In this document: in pieces, positions 48,673-58,197 of the stretch
Layout of the letters: each line of letters begins with the position of its first letter
How positions within the stretch are numbered: position 1 is the stretch's first letter
Assembly: GCA_018828125.1 (NCBI GenBank)
Contig: JAHJWB010000017.1
Coordinates: forward strand, 248,001-312,000
DNA: 64,000 nt
Direction of reading: 5' to 3'
From: Gammaproteobacteria bacterium
GTDB taxonomy: Bacteria; Pseudomonadota; Gammaproteobacteria; Burkholderiales; Burkholderiaceae_C
Translations under genes and position numbers: made by a program
The notes under the pieces: generated by a model
What the model saw: only the letters and a program-made list of their open reading frames with translations
The model's database searches: none
Told to the model about the DNA's origin: nothing

Positions 48673-50847
48673 TCAGAACCGATACGTCGAAGTCAACGTG
48701 TACGTCCGCGCCTGCCCATAGAAACAATCGCCCCGTGCCAGGCACTGGGTGATCTGGACCTTGTCTGTCAGGTTGACCACGTTGAACGCCACGCGCCAGT
48801 CGCCTGCGTCGTAGGCCACCATGGCGTCGGCGATGGTGGCGGCGGGGGTGCTGATGGCGGTGGTGCCGCTCCATTGCGACCCGGTGTAGCGCACGCCCGC
48901 GCCCACCGTCCAGCCGCCGCGGCCTTGCGCTGCAAAGCGGTGGCTCAGCCAGGCCGATGCGGTGTGTTTGGGCACGCTGGCCACCGGTTGCCCTTGGTCG
49001 CCGGTGTTGCTGCGGGCTATTTTTGCGTCGGTGAACGCATAGCCCAGGGTGAAGTCCCAGTTGCGTGCCAGGCTGGCCTGCACCTCGGCCTCGAAGCCTT
49101 TGACCTTGACCTCGCCGATCTGCAGGCTGTTGAGCGGGTTGCCGGGGTCTGTGGTCTTGCGGTTCTTTTCACGCAGTTGGTAGACGGCGGCAAAGGCGTT
49201 GATGCCCTGGCCGGGAGGCTGCCACTTCACGCCAGCCTCCCATTGCTCGCCGCGCTGGGGTTTGTAGGCCGTGCCGTAGGCGTCTACACCGCCCAGCGGC
49301 TGGAACGACTCGGAATAGCCCGCATACGGTGCCCAGCCGCCGTCCATCTGGTAGGTGACGCCAGCGCGTTTGGTCCAGGCTTTGTCGTCGACGGCCGCAG
49401 CGGGACGGCCTTCGGTCTCGGTCTTGGCGTTGTCATGGCGCAGGCCCACCGTGGCGGTGAAGCGGTCCCACTTGATCTGGTCCTGCACATAGAAGCCCAG
49501 CTGCTTTTGCACCACGTTGGGCTGGCGCACCAGCTGCGATGCGGTCGGTGGTGTGAAGTTGCCGTACACGGGGTTGTACACGTCGATGGCGGGCGCCGCG
49601 GCGCGCCAGGCCTGCTGGCCGGTGTGGTTGCGCTGCACGTCCAGGCCCGCCAGCAGTGTGTGTTCGGTGCTGCCTGCCTTGAGCTTGCCTTCCAGCTGCG
49701 TGTCGATCAGCAACATGCGGCCGGTGTTGATGTTCCACACCGCATCGCGCGCCACGGTGCGGTTGTCTGCGTTGAACACGGGGCGTGCGGGACGGCCCGC
49801 AGCGGCGTTGGCGGTGAAGCTGGTGTAGATGGTGCGGTAGTCCACCTCGCTCACGGTGCGGCGCAAGTTCTGGCGCACGGTCCAGTCGGCGTTCAGGCGG
49901 TGGCTGAAGAGGTAGCCCCATGAGTTGTTGGTGGTGTCATACGCATCCCAGCCGGGCTCGCTGATGAAAGTGTTGCGCGGGATCTGACCGTACTGGCTGG
50001 CCAACTGCGTGCCTTGCCAGGGGAAGAAGCCGATGAGCGAGCCGCTCTTGTCCTTTTGGTGCAGGGCCTGCAGCGTCAGCGACGTGTCGGCATTGGGCTT
50101 CCATGTCAGCGACGGCATCAGCACCATGCGGTCGTCGCTCACGTGGTCCACCTGCGAGCCGCTGTCGCGTCCCACGGCCACCAGGCGGTAGAGCCACTGG
50201 CCGTCTTTGTCCAGGGCACCGGTCAGGTCGGCCGCAATCTGTTTGCGGCTGTTGTTGCCCAGCTGCACCTGCACCTCGCGTAGCGTTTCGGCCTGCGGGC
50301 GCTTGCTGGTGAGGTTGAGCACACCGCCCACACTGCCCTGGCCATACAGCACCGACGTGGGGCCGCGCAGAAACTCCACCCTCTCCAGCGTGTACGGGTC
50401 GGGGCGGCTGGTGTTGTAGGTGCCGTAGGTGCGCAGCAGCCCGTCCTGGTATTGGCTGACGGTGCCGCCGCGTGCGCTGAAGCTGTCCACGCGGCTGTCG
50501 AAATAGTTCGACACCGCGCCCGCCGTGTACGCCGTCACCTGCCGCAGCGTCTGCACGCCCTGCGTTTCCATCTGGTCGCGCGTGATCACGCTGATGGCCT
50601 GCGGGGTTTCGATGAGAGGGGTATCGGTTTTGGTGGCGCTCAAGGCGCGCTTGGCCACAAAGCCGGTGACCGGAGCGGTGGGGTTCTCTTGCTCGGCGCC
50701 TGCGCTCACGGTGACAGGTGTCAGCGCCTTCTCGGCGGTAGGGACGGGGGTGTTGTCGGTGGTGGTCTGCGCATGCGCTGCGCCGCAAAGGGCGAGCAAT
50801 GCCGCGTGTGCGATGGCAGTGCGGCAAAGGGTGGTGCCGGGGGTCAT
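48673..50847 (-). CDS. TonB-dependent siderophore receptor 1 (FhuA/FoxA-like)
   Basis: 724 residues. Signal peptide ends AHAQ (about residue 27), then a plug domain (ETPQAISVITRDQMETQGVQ, FSARGG, VEFLRGPTSVLYGQGSVGGVLNLTSKRP) and a 22-strand barrel ending YTLTSTYRF. A CLARGDCFYG Cys pair before the last strand occurs in hydroxamate-type receptors. It imports a ferric siderophore through the outer membrane, powered by TonB. Last gene before the terminator. No FecI/FecR signalling extension at the N-terminus. Confidence 0.93.
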   Translation of the reverse strand: MTPGTTLCRTAIAHAALLALCGAAHAQTTTDNTPVPTAEKALTPVTVSAGAEQENPTAPVTGFVAKRALSATKTDTPLIETPQAISVITRDQMETQGVQTLRQVTAYTAGAVSNYFDSRVDSFSARGGTVSQYQDGLLRTYGTYNTSRPDPYTLERVEFLRGPTSVLYGQGSVGGVLNLTSKRPQAETLREVQVQLGNNSRKQIAADLTGALDKDGQWLYRLVAVGRDSGSQVDHVSDDRMVLMPSLTWKPNADTSLTLQALHQKDKSGSLIGFFPWQGTQLASQYGQIPRNTFISEPGWDAYDTTNNSWGYLFSHRLNADWTVRQNLRRTVSEVDYRTIYTSFTANAAAGRPARPVFNADNRTVARDAVWNINTGRMLLIDTQLEGKLKAGSTEHTLLAGLDVQRNHTGQQAWRAAAPAIDVYNPVYGNFTPPTASQLVRQPNVVQKQLGFYVQDQIKWDRFTATVGLRHDNAKTETEGRPAAAVDDKAWTKRAGVTYQMDGGWAPYAGYSESFQPLGGVDAYGTAYKPQRGEQWEAGVKWQPPGQGINAFAAVYQLREKNRKTTDPGNPLNSLQIGEVKVKGFEAEVQASLARNWDFTLGYAFTDAKIARSNTGDQGQPVASVPKHTASAWLSHRFAAQGRGGWTVGAGVRYTGSQWSGTTAISTPAATIADAMVAYDAGDWRVAFNVVNLTDKVQITQCLARGDCFYGQARTYTLTSTYRF

Positions 50848-50895
50848 GGTGTTGCCTTTCGAAAATTAAAAATGGGGGAAGGACAAGCGCCGCGC

Positions 50896-50927
50896 GGGGA
50901 TCCACGGGCTCGATGGCCCGTGTCCCC
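50896..50927. other. Long hairpin between receptors 2 and 1
   Basis: GGGGA-tc-CACGGGC-tcgatg-GCCCGTG-TCCCC, a 12 bp GC-rich stem with a 2-nt bulge. It lies in the ~100 bp gap between two receptor genes on the same strand. No T-tract on either side, so processing or partial attenuation is more likely than termination. Confidence 0.6.
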
Positions 50928-50945
50928 ACACAGCGCGCCCCGACG

Positions 50946-53066
50946 TCAGAAGCTGTAGTCCAGCGATACCTGCACCGACCGCGGCTGGCCGGGGGTGACG
51001 GCGCCAAAGCCTGCCGCGCTGGCCGTGCCGTCCAGGTAGTAGCGCCGGTTGGCAACGTTCTTCAGGTTGACCTGCAGCCGCACACCGCCCGCAAACTGGT
51101 AGCCCGCCGCCAGGTCCACCGTGGTAAAGCCCGGCAGGCGCCACAGGTTGTCGTTGGCGGTGAACTTGTCGCCCTGGTGCACCAGGCCGCCACCCAGCCA
51201 CAGGCCGGGCAACTGGGGCACGCGGTACTGCGTCCACAGCGATGCGGTGCGGCGCGTGGCCAGGCCCACGCGGTTGCCCACGTTGGCGCCCGCCGTGGTG
51301 TCGGCCAGTACCTTGGGGTTCTGGAAGCTGGCCTGGGCTGTCACTATCCAGCCCGGGGTGATACGGCCCTGCAGTTCAAACTCCACGCCCTTGATGCGCT
51401 GGCGCGCGGTCAACACGGAGTAGCCGGGGTGCAGCGGATCGGTGGCGGGAGCGTCGCTCAGTTCCAGGTCAAAGGCAGACACCGTGGTCAAAAGGCGCTG
51501 GTTCAGCCATTCCTCTTTCCAGCCCACTTCCAGTTGTTTGCCTTCCGACGGCGGCGCGGCGCGGTCGCCCCACAGCAGCGTGCCCGAGTTGGCCTGGAAC
51601 GAGCGTGCGTAGCTGGTGTAGACCATGCTGCCCGGGCGCACCTCCCAGCTCAGCGCGGCGCTGGGCTGGGTCTGGCTCAGATCGGTGACGGGGGTGGTGT
51701 AGGCGTCCTTGAAGCGGTCATGGCGCAGGCCCAGCAGCAGGGCGAAGTCGCCCATGGCAAGGCGGTCTTGCAAGAACACGCCGGTGTTGCGGGTATCGGA
51801 CGACACCCGCGATATGCCGGTGGAGGCGACGGGTGCGACGACCCCGGTGACCGGGTTGTAGAGGTCAACGGCGCCAAGCGTGCCGGTGGAGCGTGCGCCA
51901 TAAATGCCCTCGATGGCGCGCCAGTCCACGCCCGCCAACAGCGTGTGCTTGACGGGGCCGGTTTGCAGCTGTGCGCGCAACTCTGCCAGTGCGGTGTCCG
52001 AGGTGTAGTTCTGGCGCGGGGCCATCCAGTAGCCGCGCGGTACGCTGCCGTCGGCGGCTGGACCCATGGGCGACACGATGTTCACGTTCCGAAAAGTCTC
52101 GTTGCGCGACAGGTGCACACGGCCTTCCAGCCCGTCAGAAAAGCGGTGCTGCAGCTCGGTGGAATAAAAGCGCAGGTGGCCGTCGGTGTTCAACCACGGC
52201 TCGCCGTAGAACGTGCCCACGGGCAGCACGTCTGCGCTGCGGGGATTCTTGGGGTCGGGCACGGCCAGGCCCGAGGTGGAGGTGCCGTCGATGCCCTGGT
52301 ATTCGGCCTGCGCGCGCCAGCGGGTGTCGGGGGTGATCTGCCATTCCAGGCTGCCCGCCACGCCTTGCTTGCGCGGGGTGTTGCCATCCACAAAGCTGCC
52401 GCCCCGGCTGGCAGCGCCGTCCAGCCGGTAGCGCAGCGTGCCGTCCGCGTTCAGCGGGCCGGTGAAGTCGAACTCGGCACTGCGCCAACCATGGCTGCCG
52501 GCACCGGCTTTCACGGTCCGCAGGGGCTCGGCCAGGGGGCGTTTGCTCACGTAGTTGACCAGGCCGCCTGGTGCCACCTGCCCGAACTCCAGCGCGGCAG
52601 GGCCCTTGATGACTTCGACACGCTCGATGTTGAACAGCGGCGGGTCCATCAGGTGGACAAACTTGGCGCCGTCGCGCAAGAAGTTGAAGGTGTTGTTGGC
52701 CCACAGCCCGCGGATGGAGAACTGCGAATACGAGCCGTAGTATTCGCTGCGCGTCGCGATTCCGGACGCATTGCGCAGCACGTCGCGCTCGGTGGTGGCC
52801 ATTTGCTGCTCCAGCAGCGCGTTGTCGATCACGCTGACCGAACGCGGGGTTTCCAGCACCGACAGGCCCAGGCGCGAGCTGCTTTGCGCGCGCCGCGCAG
52901 GCGTGGCCGCCGCGCCTGCGGTGGAATCGACCACGTCAACCTGGCGCATCGAGGGTGCGGGGGCTGCCGCGTCGTCGGTGGTGCTGGTCTGCGCCTGGGC
53001 GGCGCCGTAGGCAACAAGTAAAACAGCCTGCGCAATGGCCGTGCGCAGCGGGCGATGGTGGTTCAT
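50946..53066 (-). CDS. TonB-dependent siderophore receptor 2
   Basis: 706 residues. Signal peptide ends AAQAQ (about residue 26). Plug motifs LETPRSVSVIDNALLEQQ, QFSIRGLWANNTFNFLRDG and VEVIKGPAALEFGQVAPGGLVNYVSKRP; barrel ends VQVSLDYSF. Clearly paralogous to, but different from, receptors 1 and 3 in the plug, so it probably takes another ferric chelate. A degenerate family 1 repeat precedes it. Confidence 0.93.
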   Translation of the reverse strand: MNHHRPLRTAIAQAVLLVAYGAAQAQTSTTDDAAAPAPSMRQVDVVDSTAGAAATPARRAQSSSRLGLSVLETPRSVSVIDNALLEQQMATTERDVLRNASGIATRSEYYGSYSQFSIRGLWANNTFNFLRDGAKFVHLMDPPLFNIERVEVIKGPAALEFGQVAPGGLVNYVSKRPLAEPLRTVKAGAGSHGWRSAEFDFTGPLNADGTLRYRLDGAASRGGSFVDGNTPRKQGVAGSLEWQITPDTRWRAQAEYQGIDGTSTSGLAVPDPKNPRSADVLPVGTFYGEPWLNTDGHLRFYSTELQHRFSDGLEGRVHLSRNETFRNVNIVSPMGPAADGSVPRGYWMAPRQNYTSDTALAELRAQLQTGPVKHTLLAGVDWRAIEGIYGARSTGTLGAVDLYNPVTGVVAPVASTGISRVSSDTRNTGVFLQDRLAMGDFALLLGLRHDRFKDAYTTPVTDLSQTQPSAALSWEVRPGSMVYTSYARSFQANSGTLLWGDRAAPPSEGKQLEVGWKEEWLNQRLLTTVSAFDLELSDAPATDPLHPGYSVLTARQRIKGVEFELQGRITPGWIVTAQASFQNPKVLADTTAGANVGNRVGLATRRTASLWTQYRVPQLPGLWLGGGLVHQGDKFTANDNLWRLPGFTTVDLAAGYQFAGGVRLQVNLKNVANRRYYLDGTASAAGFGAVTPGQPRSVQVSLDYSF

Positions 53067-53079
53067 GGTGCTATGGTTC

Positions 53080-53122
53080 TAGTAGCTGTTTGCCTATATT
53101 TGGAAAGCGCTACAGGGGTTTT
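53080..53122. repeat. Family 1 palindromic repeat (degenerate)
   Basis: CTAGTAGCTGTTTGCCTATATTTGG-AAAGCGCTAC-AGGGGTTTT: flanks fit, core decayed. Immediately upstream of receptor 2. The rest of 53123-53313 shows only a short AACGGC/GCCGTT hairpin. Confidence 0.55.
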
Positions 53123-53313
53123 ATGCGCACAAGTCGTGCGCAGGACGGTCCAACACGACCCGAGACACAGGGCGTGTCAGGGGGGTAGGGATGAAGTGGC
53201 GGGCTGGCCCGTCGACCGTCTGACGGGTTGGCTGGCTGGCGAGCTGACCGGATGAAGGGTTGCTGCGGGCCCGATGGAACGGCGGCCTGGGTGGCCGTTT
53301 CCCGTCGACTGGT

Positions 53314-54042
53314 TTAGTGGCCCTTCGGTGGCTCGGGCAGTGGTGGCGAGGCCATGCCTTCGGCCAGCACAAACGTCAGCGTGGTCACGTAACTGGCTTC
53401 GCCGTATTTTTCGCCCTGGGCTGTGGTGCCTTCGGTCTTGTCGGTGTGTTTCACCTCGGCCACGTACTGGCCCTTCCACGGCGTGACGAAGGTGACAGTG
53501 CCGTCTTCACCAGCTTCGGCCTCGCGTGTCCAGCCGGAGGGGGCGGCCAACTGCACCTTGGCCTTGGGCACGGGCGCGCCCTTGTAGACCACCTTCAGCT
53601 CACCCGGTTTGCCTGTGGGCACCAGGTCCAGCGGGGCGGTGGGCGCCACGGGTTTGGTCAGGCCAGCCACCCAGCGGGCCGACGGCTGCCAGACCATGGC
53701 CGGCAGGTTGCGTTTGCTGCGGTCAATCAAAGGGTAGGCTGGGGCGGCAAACAGCGTGTCGGGCGTTCCGGTGGTGGTGTAGGCGAAGGAGTCCTTGCCG
53801 AGCGTGCCCTCCACGCGTCGCGCGGTGGTGCCGGCCACTTGCTCCAGCACGGGTACGCCCTTGAACTTGTCCAGAGCGCCCGGCGAGCTTTCGCGCAGGT
53901 TTTCATTGAACTCGCCGAAGTGCAGGCGCGCCTGGCCGCCTGTGTTTTCGAGCCAGACCTGGTGGGCGCTGGCGGTGGTGATGGAGGCGCAGGCAATGAG
54001 CGTAGCCAGCACGGCGGTCTTGCGGCATTGGGTCGATGGCAT
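53314..54042 (-). CDS. DUF4198 family periplasmic protein
   Basis: 242 residues. Signal peptide ends TASAHQVW (mature start near SAHQVW, typical of DUF4198 proteins whose N-terminal His may bind metal). The mature part has two beta-sandwich-like regions (VWLENTGGQARLHFGEFNEN, LVPTGKPGELKVVYKGAPVPKAKVQL, EDGTVTFVTPWKGQYVAEVKHTD). Related proteins accompany metal-uptake genes. Start MPSTQCRK (ATG 54042) follows GAAAGGA; the listed start is upstream. Its place between receptors suggests an accessory periplasmic metal or metallophore role. Confidence 0.85.
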   Translation of the reverse strand: MPSTQCRKTAVLATLIACASITTASAHQVWLENTGGQARLHFGEFNENLRESSPGALDKFKGVPVLEQVAGTTARRVEGTLGKDSFAYTTTGTPDTLFAAPAYPLIDRSKRNLPAMVWQPSARWVAGLTKPVAPTAPLDLVPTGKPGELKVVYKGAPVPKAKVQLAAPSGWTREAEAGEDGTVTFVTPWKGQYVAEVKHTDKTEGTTAQGEKYGEASYVTTLTFVLAEGMASPPLPEPPKGH

Positions 54043-54127
54043 GGAGATTTTCCTTTCGGTGGTTTCAACAAAATTCAAGGGGCGCGTCGACCCCACACCC
54101 CTGCTTATGCAAGGGTGCTTCACTCAT

Positions 54128-54177
54128 CTATTGATAGCTGCTAGCGCTTGATGGATAAGCGCTGGGTGGCTTTTTGA
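54128..54177. repeat. Family 1 palindromic repeat, intergenic
   Basis: TTGATAGCTG-CTAGCGCTTGATGGATAAGCGCT, upstream of the DUF4198 gene. It is followed by a short ATCGGTTCGG tandem (54222-54245, two and a half units). Confidence 0.88.
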
Positions 54178-54221
54178 CCTAAATTGTCCTCGTTCGGTGC
54201 GGTCCACCGACTGCTGGGCGA

Positions 54222-54245
54222 ATCGGTTCGGATCGGTTCGGATCG
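54222..54245. repeat. Short tandem repeat
   Basis: ATCGGTTCGG repeated about 2.4 times just after the stop of receptor 3 (minus strand). No function suggested. Confidence 0.7.
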
Positions 54246-54249
54246 GCGG

Positions 54250-56511
54250 TTAGAAGTCCACGCTCACACTCAGCGACAGCGTGCGCGGCGCGCCCACCAC
54301 CAGGTAGCCGGAGCCGGGGTAGCCGCCCACCGAGGCCCAGTCATTGCGGTTGGTCAGGTTGTCGATGCGCGCGCGCAGCGTGACGAGCCGGCCTTGCACT
54401 TCGGTCAGGTAACGGGCGCCCACATCCAGCCGGTTCCAGCCGGGCACACGCAGGGTGTTGGTGGCGTTGGCGTAGCTGGCGCCCGTGTGCACCAGGCGGC
54501 CGTCCACAGCCAGGCCGGGCACGCCAGGCACGTCCCATTCGGCGCCCAGGTTGGCTTGCAGCTTGGGCACGCCAATCACGCGCTGGCCGTCGGTGGCGGC
54601 AGAGCCAGTGGTCAATTGCTTGGCATCGAGCCAGGTCAACCCGCCCAGCACGCGCAGGCCCTTGATGGCCTCGCCTTGTACGGCCAGTTCCACGCCCTGG
54701 TGGCGGTCCTTGCCGCCCGTGCTGAAGATGTTGTCGGCTGCGTTCAAGAACGCGCGGGGTTTGGTGGTGGAGAACAGCGCCACGCTGCCGCCCACGCGGC
54801 CCGCCTCAAACTTGATGCCCACTTCCTTTTGCTTGGAGACATACGGCGCCAGCGCCTGGCCCCGGTTGGCGGCAGTGCTGGGCGCGGTCTGGCCCTGGCT
54901 CAGGCCTTCCACATAGTTGGCGTACACCGACAGGCCCTTGTCCAGTTTGTAGACCGCCGCCAGCAGCGGGCTGGTGCGGCTCTGGTCGTAGCGGTCGGTC
55001 TGCACGGCCGTGCCGTAGGCGTAGTTGGCTATCTCCATTTTTTGATGGCGCAGGCCCAGGGTGAACAGCAGGCGGTTGTCCATCAGCGACATCGTGTCGC
55101 CCAGTGCAAAGCTGGTCAGGCGCGTGGTGCCGGTGCGCAGGGGGTTGTTCAGGTCGCCGCCACGGAAGGCGCCCGCACTGAACGCTGGCAATGGAGAGGC
55201 TGCAGGGTTGTAAAGATTGGTGGTTTGCGTATTGGCAAAGTCCATCGCATAAGCGTTCTTCTTTTCAAAGTCGTAGTGCGACGCCACTGCTACCCATTCG
55301 TGCCCGACGCTGCCGGTCTGCAGCTTGCCGCGCAGGCCCAGCTCGCCCGTGTTCACGCTGTCCTTGCGGGTGTTGTCAAAGCGGTAGGTGCTGGCCGCCC
55401 CTGTGCTGCCGTTGGACACCGTCAGGTTTGCCAATGAGTTGGCTTCTTCGCCACGGCGTGCCCCCGCGGCGGCCCAGGCCGTGGTGGTGGGCGACAGGTC
55501 CCACTCGCCGCGCAGCGTGCCGAACAGGTCGCGCTCGTTCGAGTAGCTCCAGGGCTGGGCAAAGTTGGACTGGTTGTCGGGTGCGGTGGGCACGCTGGTC
55601 ACGGTGCTGCCCAGCGTGACGTTGGTGCGGGTGTTGCGCAGTTGGTGGTCTTGCCAGCCAATGTCGCCCGACAGGCGCACGTCGCGGCTGCGCCAGTCCA
55701 GGCCCACGGCCAGCAGGCCGAGTTTGCTGTGCTCGTCATCCACTGCCGTGCCGCCGCTGCGGGCGGCGGCGTTCACGCGGATGCCCGTGTTGCCGTCGGG
55801 CCCGAAACGGCGCGCAATGTCGGCCGCCACCTGCGTCTGGCCGCCGCTGGCCACGCCAAACGTCACGCGGTTCAAAGGTTCGTTGGGAGCCCGTTTGGGC
55901 AGCAGATTGATGCTACCGCCCAGGCCGCCGCCATTGGGGCTGGCGCCATTCAAAAAGGCGGATGCACCGCGCAGCACTTCCACCCGCTCGAACAGCTCGG
56001 TGGCGATGTACTGGCGCGGCAGCAGGCTGTACAGGCCGTTGTAGGCCGTGTCGTCTGAATCGAGGATGAAACCGCGGATGAAGAACGCTTCCTGAAAATT
56101 GCCAAAGCCCCGCGCCACGCGCACCGTGGGGTCGTTCTGCAGCACATCGCCCACGCTGCGGGCGTGGCGGTCTTGAATGAGTTCGTTGGTGTAGCTGGTG
56201 ATGGAAAACGGCGTGTCCATCGCGTCCTTGGTGCCCAAAATGCCCGCCCGGCCCCCGCGCGCCACCTGGCCGCCCGGGTACGCGGGCGACAGGCCCTGCG
56301 CCGACGCGTCAGCGCTGGCGTTGACCGTGACGGTGGACAGGGTCTTGCCTTGTTCGTTTGCCGAAGCTGCGGCGGCTGCGGAGGCTTGTGCCAGTGCTGC
56401 GGGAGCGGCCAGCGTGAACATCACGGCAACTGCGATGGCAGCGGGCGTGGCGGCGAAGTGGGGGCGTGCGGCGCGCAGCGAAGGGCTGCGCTGAAGGGTG
56501 ATGTGGTTCAT
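54250..56511 (-). CDS. TonB-dependent siderophore receptor 3
   Basis: 753 residues. Long Ala-rich signal ends AALAQ (about residue 42). Plug domain with DTPFSITSYTNELIQDRHARS, FFIRGFILDSDDTAYNGLY and VEVLRGASAFLNGASPNGGGLGG; barrel ends SLSVSVDF. The insertion of extra Gly in the plug loop (SPNGGGLGGSINLLPKRAP) marks the group sometimes called Fiu-like. First receptor after the PepSY and small membrane genes on the same strand. Confidence 0.93.
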   Translation of the reverse strand: MNHITLQRSPSLRAARPHFAATPAAIAVAVMFTLAAPAALAQASAAAAASANEQGKTLSTVTVNASADASAQGLSPAYPGGQVARGGRAGILGTKDAMDTPFSITSYTNELIQDRHARSVGDVLQNDPTVRVARGFGNFQEAFFIRGFILDSDDTAYNGLYSLLPRQYIATELFERVEVLRGASAFLNGASPNGGGLGGSINLLPKRAPNEPLNRVTFGVASGGQTQVAADIARRFGPDGNTGIRVNAAARSGGTAVDDEHSKLGLLAVGLDWRSRDVRLSGDIGWQDHQLRNTRTNVTLGSTVTSVPTAPDNQSNFAQPWSYSNERDLFGTLRGEWDLSPTTTAWAAAGARRGEEANSLANLTVSNGSTGAASTYRFDNTRKDSVNTGELGLRGKLQTGSVGHEWVAVASHYDFEKKNAYAMDFANTQTTNLYNPAASPLPAFSAGAFRGGDLNNPLRTGTTRLTSFALGDTMSLMDNRLLFTLGLRHQKMEIANYAYGTAVQTDRYDQSRTSPLLAAVYKLDKGLSVYANYVEGLSQGQTAPSTAANRGQALAPYVSKQKEVGIKFEAGRVGGSVALFSTTKPRAFLNAADNIFSTGGKDRHQGVELAVQGEAIKGLRVLGGLTWLDAKQLTTGSAATDGQRVIGVPKLQANLGAEWDVPGVPGLAVDGRLVHTGASYANATNTLRVPGWNRLDVGARYLTEVQGRLVTLRARIDNLTNRNDWASVGGYPGSGYLVVGAPRTLSLSVSVDF

Positions 56512-56525
56512 GGATTTCTTGGGTT

Positions 56526-56771
56526 TCAGTGTTCAACAGAGGCAGGGCGGGGCGCTGCCATGTCCGTGGGTGTTTGTGGGGGTGGGCTTGCAGCGGCCGG
56601 GGGGCGCCAGGAGAACCAGCCCATCACCGCCACCGGAACGCCCAGGCCCAGCCACGACCACCAGTCGCCCCAGGTGTCAGACACGAGTGCGGTGATCAGG
56701 CCGGTGGTGGTCAGCAGCCCCATGGCAATGGGCCATCCCCACAGGGCGATGAATGGGCTGGTGCGCTTCAT
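56526..56771 (-). CDS. 81-residue small membrane protein
   Basis: MKRTSPFIALWGWPIAMGLL, a second helix WWSWLGLGVPVAVMGWF, and a Pro-rich C-terminus. ATG 56771 overlaps the PepSY stop (ATGA), so it is translationally coupled to the reductase-like gene. Small two-helix proteins next to PepSY genes are frequent in siderophore loci; their role is unknown. Confidence 0.8.
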   Translation of the reverse strand: MKRTSPFIALWGWPIAMGLLTTTGLITALVSDTWGDWWSWLGLGVPVAVMGWFSWRPPAAASPPPQTPTDMAAPRPASVEH

Positions 56772-57982
56772 GGCGTGGCCTCCGACCGGGCCATGGCGCC
56801 ACTGGGGTGTGGGGCAACCGGGGCCGCGGTTGGCGGGGCGGCCATGTCTGGGGTGCTTGCGCTGCTGCTGCTGGCATTGCTGCCCTGCACGCCGCGGCGC
56901 AACCACAGATACAGGCCGCTGCCCAGCACGATGATGGTGGCCATGTCCAGCAGCGCCCAGAGGATCTTCATCGGCAAACCCCCGTAGTCGCCAAAGTGCA
57001 GCGGCTGCGACACCAGCAGGGCGGTCAGGTACCACGGCAGCTGCGGCGCTGCGGTGACCTGGGCCGTGCGGGCGTCCACCATCACGGGCTGCAGCAGGCG
57101 CGACGTGAGGGGCTCGTTGCCCTTCAAGAAGAAGGTGTTGTGGTGCGGGCTCGAAAATGCCGTGCCCGGAAACGCAATGAAAGACAGCTTGGTGCCTGGC
57201 GCGTGGGCCTGCGCGGCCTCCATCGCTTGCTGCAGCGGGCCGCGCTCTGCGGCGGGGACGATGGGCTGGCCTTCATAAGGCTTGAGCAGCACCGAGAGCT
57301 GGTCGTACTGCCAGTATTTGATGAGCAGGTCGGCCCACGTGTTGATCATGCCCGTGCCGCCCACCACCAACGCCCACACCAGCGTGACGATGCCCAGCAG
57401 GTTGTGCAGGTCCAGCCATTTCACGCGCGTGGACCGGTCGCGCCGCACATCGCCAAACGCCAGCTTGCGCATGAACGGCGCATACAGCACCACCCCAGTG
57501 ACGATGGCCACCAGCAGCAAGAGGCCCATGAAGCCGAGGAACAGCTTGCCCGGCAGGCCTGCAAACAAGTCCACATGCAGGCGGAACATCACGTACATGA
57601 AGCCTTCGTCCACCGGCCTGCGCGACAGCACTTCGGTGGTGCGTGCATCCACCGCAATCGACTTGAAGTCTTCGGTCGGCGCCGGGGTGGGCGTGAGGGT
57701 GACGAACCAGACGTTGCCATCGTCATCGGACTGCGACGCAAACTGCACCACGCGTTCGGGGTGCAGCGCGTGCGCAGCTGCCAGCACCTGGTCCAGGCTG
57801 GCGCGTGGGGTGTTGGCAGGCATCGCGGGCGCCTCGACCTCGGTGCCCAGCAGGTGGCCGATTTCGTGGTGAAAGATCAGCGGCAGGCCCGTGAGGCACA
57901 GCAGCAGCATGAACACGGTACAGACCAGGCTGGACCACTTGTGGGTCCACGACCAGCGGCGCAGGGTGGAGGGGCTCAGCAT
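56768..57982 (-). CDS. PepSY-associated TM protein, likely ferrisiderophore reductase
   Basis: 404 residues. Four membrane segments (SLVCTVFMLLLCLTGLPLIF, LGFMGLLLLVAIVTGVVLY, LLGIVTLVWALVVGGTGMINTW, LLDMATIIVLGSGLYLWLR) and periplasmic PepSY regions. His residues flanking helices (IFHHEIGHLL, FRLHVDLF, DLHNLLG) could bind heme. Members such as FoxB/PiuB reduce ferric siderophores after import, which fits the receptor neighbours. First gene of the minus-strand iron locus, with a Fur-box-like site upstream. Confidence 0.88.
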   Translation of the reverse strand: MLSPSTLRRWSWTHKWSSLVCTVFMLLLCLTGLPLIFHHEIGHLLGTEVEAPAMPANTPRASLDQVLAAAHALHPERVVQFASQSDDDGNVWFVTLTPTPAPTEDFKSIAVDARTTEVLSRRPVDEGFMYVMFRLHVDLFAGLPGKLFLGFMGLLLLVAIVTGVVLYAPFMRKLAFGDVRRDRSTRVKWLDLHNLLGIVTLVWALVVGGTGMINTWADLLIKYWQYDQLSVLLKPYEGQPIVPAAERGPLQQAMEAAQAHAPGTKLSFIAFPGTAFSSPHHNTFFLKGNEPLTSRLLQPVMVDARTAQVTAAPQLPWYLTALLVSQPLHFGDYGGLPMKILWALLDMATIIVLGSGLYLWLRRGVQGSNASSSSASTPDMAAPPTAAPVAPHPSGAMARSEATP

Positions 57983-58197
57983 GGTGTGGTTTGGGGGTTA
58001 AGCGGGCCGCCCTGACGCACACGCACCCGATCACCCTGCTGCGTGAGTACCGCAGTGGCGGCAATGGCGGCAGCAGAGGGTGAGAAAAGAAAGAAGTGGT
58101 TCAAGCCAGACAACCCGAATGCATCTGCGGACGGTGGGTGCTGGCTGCAGCCGAGGGGAACGGCTGTGGCTTGCGGAAACCTAATCTTACAGCGTGA

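Noticed and set aside
50799-53021. 740-residue plus-strand ORF opposite receptor 2
   Set aside because: It is the complement of a clear TonB receptor with signal peptide and plug motifs; the translation is His/Gly/Ala-rich with no domain. Typical high-GC antisense ORF.
54222-54245. CRISPR-like tandem
   Set aside because: Only two and a half 10 bp units without spacers.
54184-55437. 417-residue plus-strand ORF opposite receptor 3
   Set aside because: Complement of a receptor barrel region; no protein-like features.
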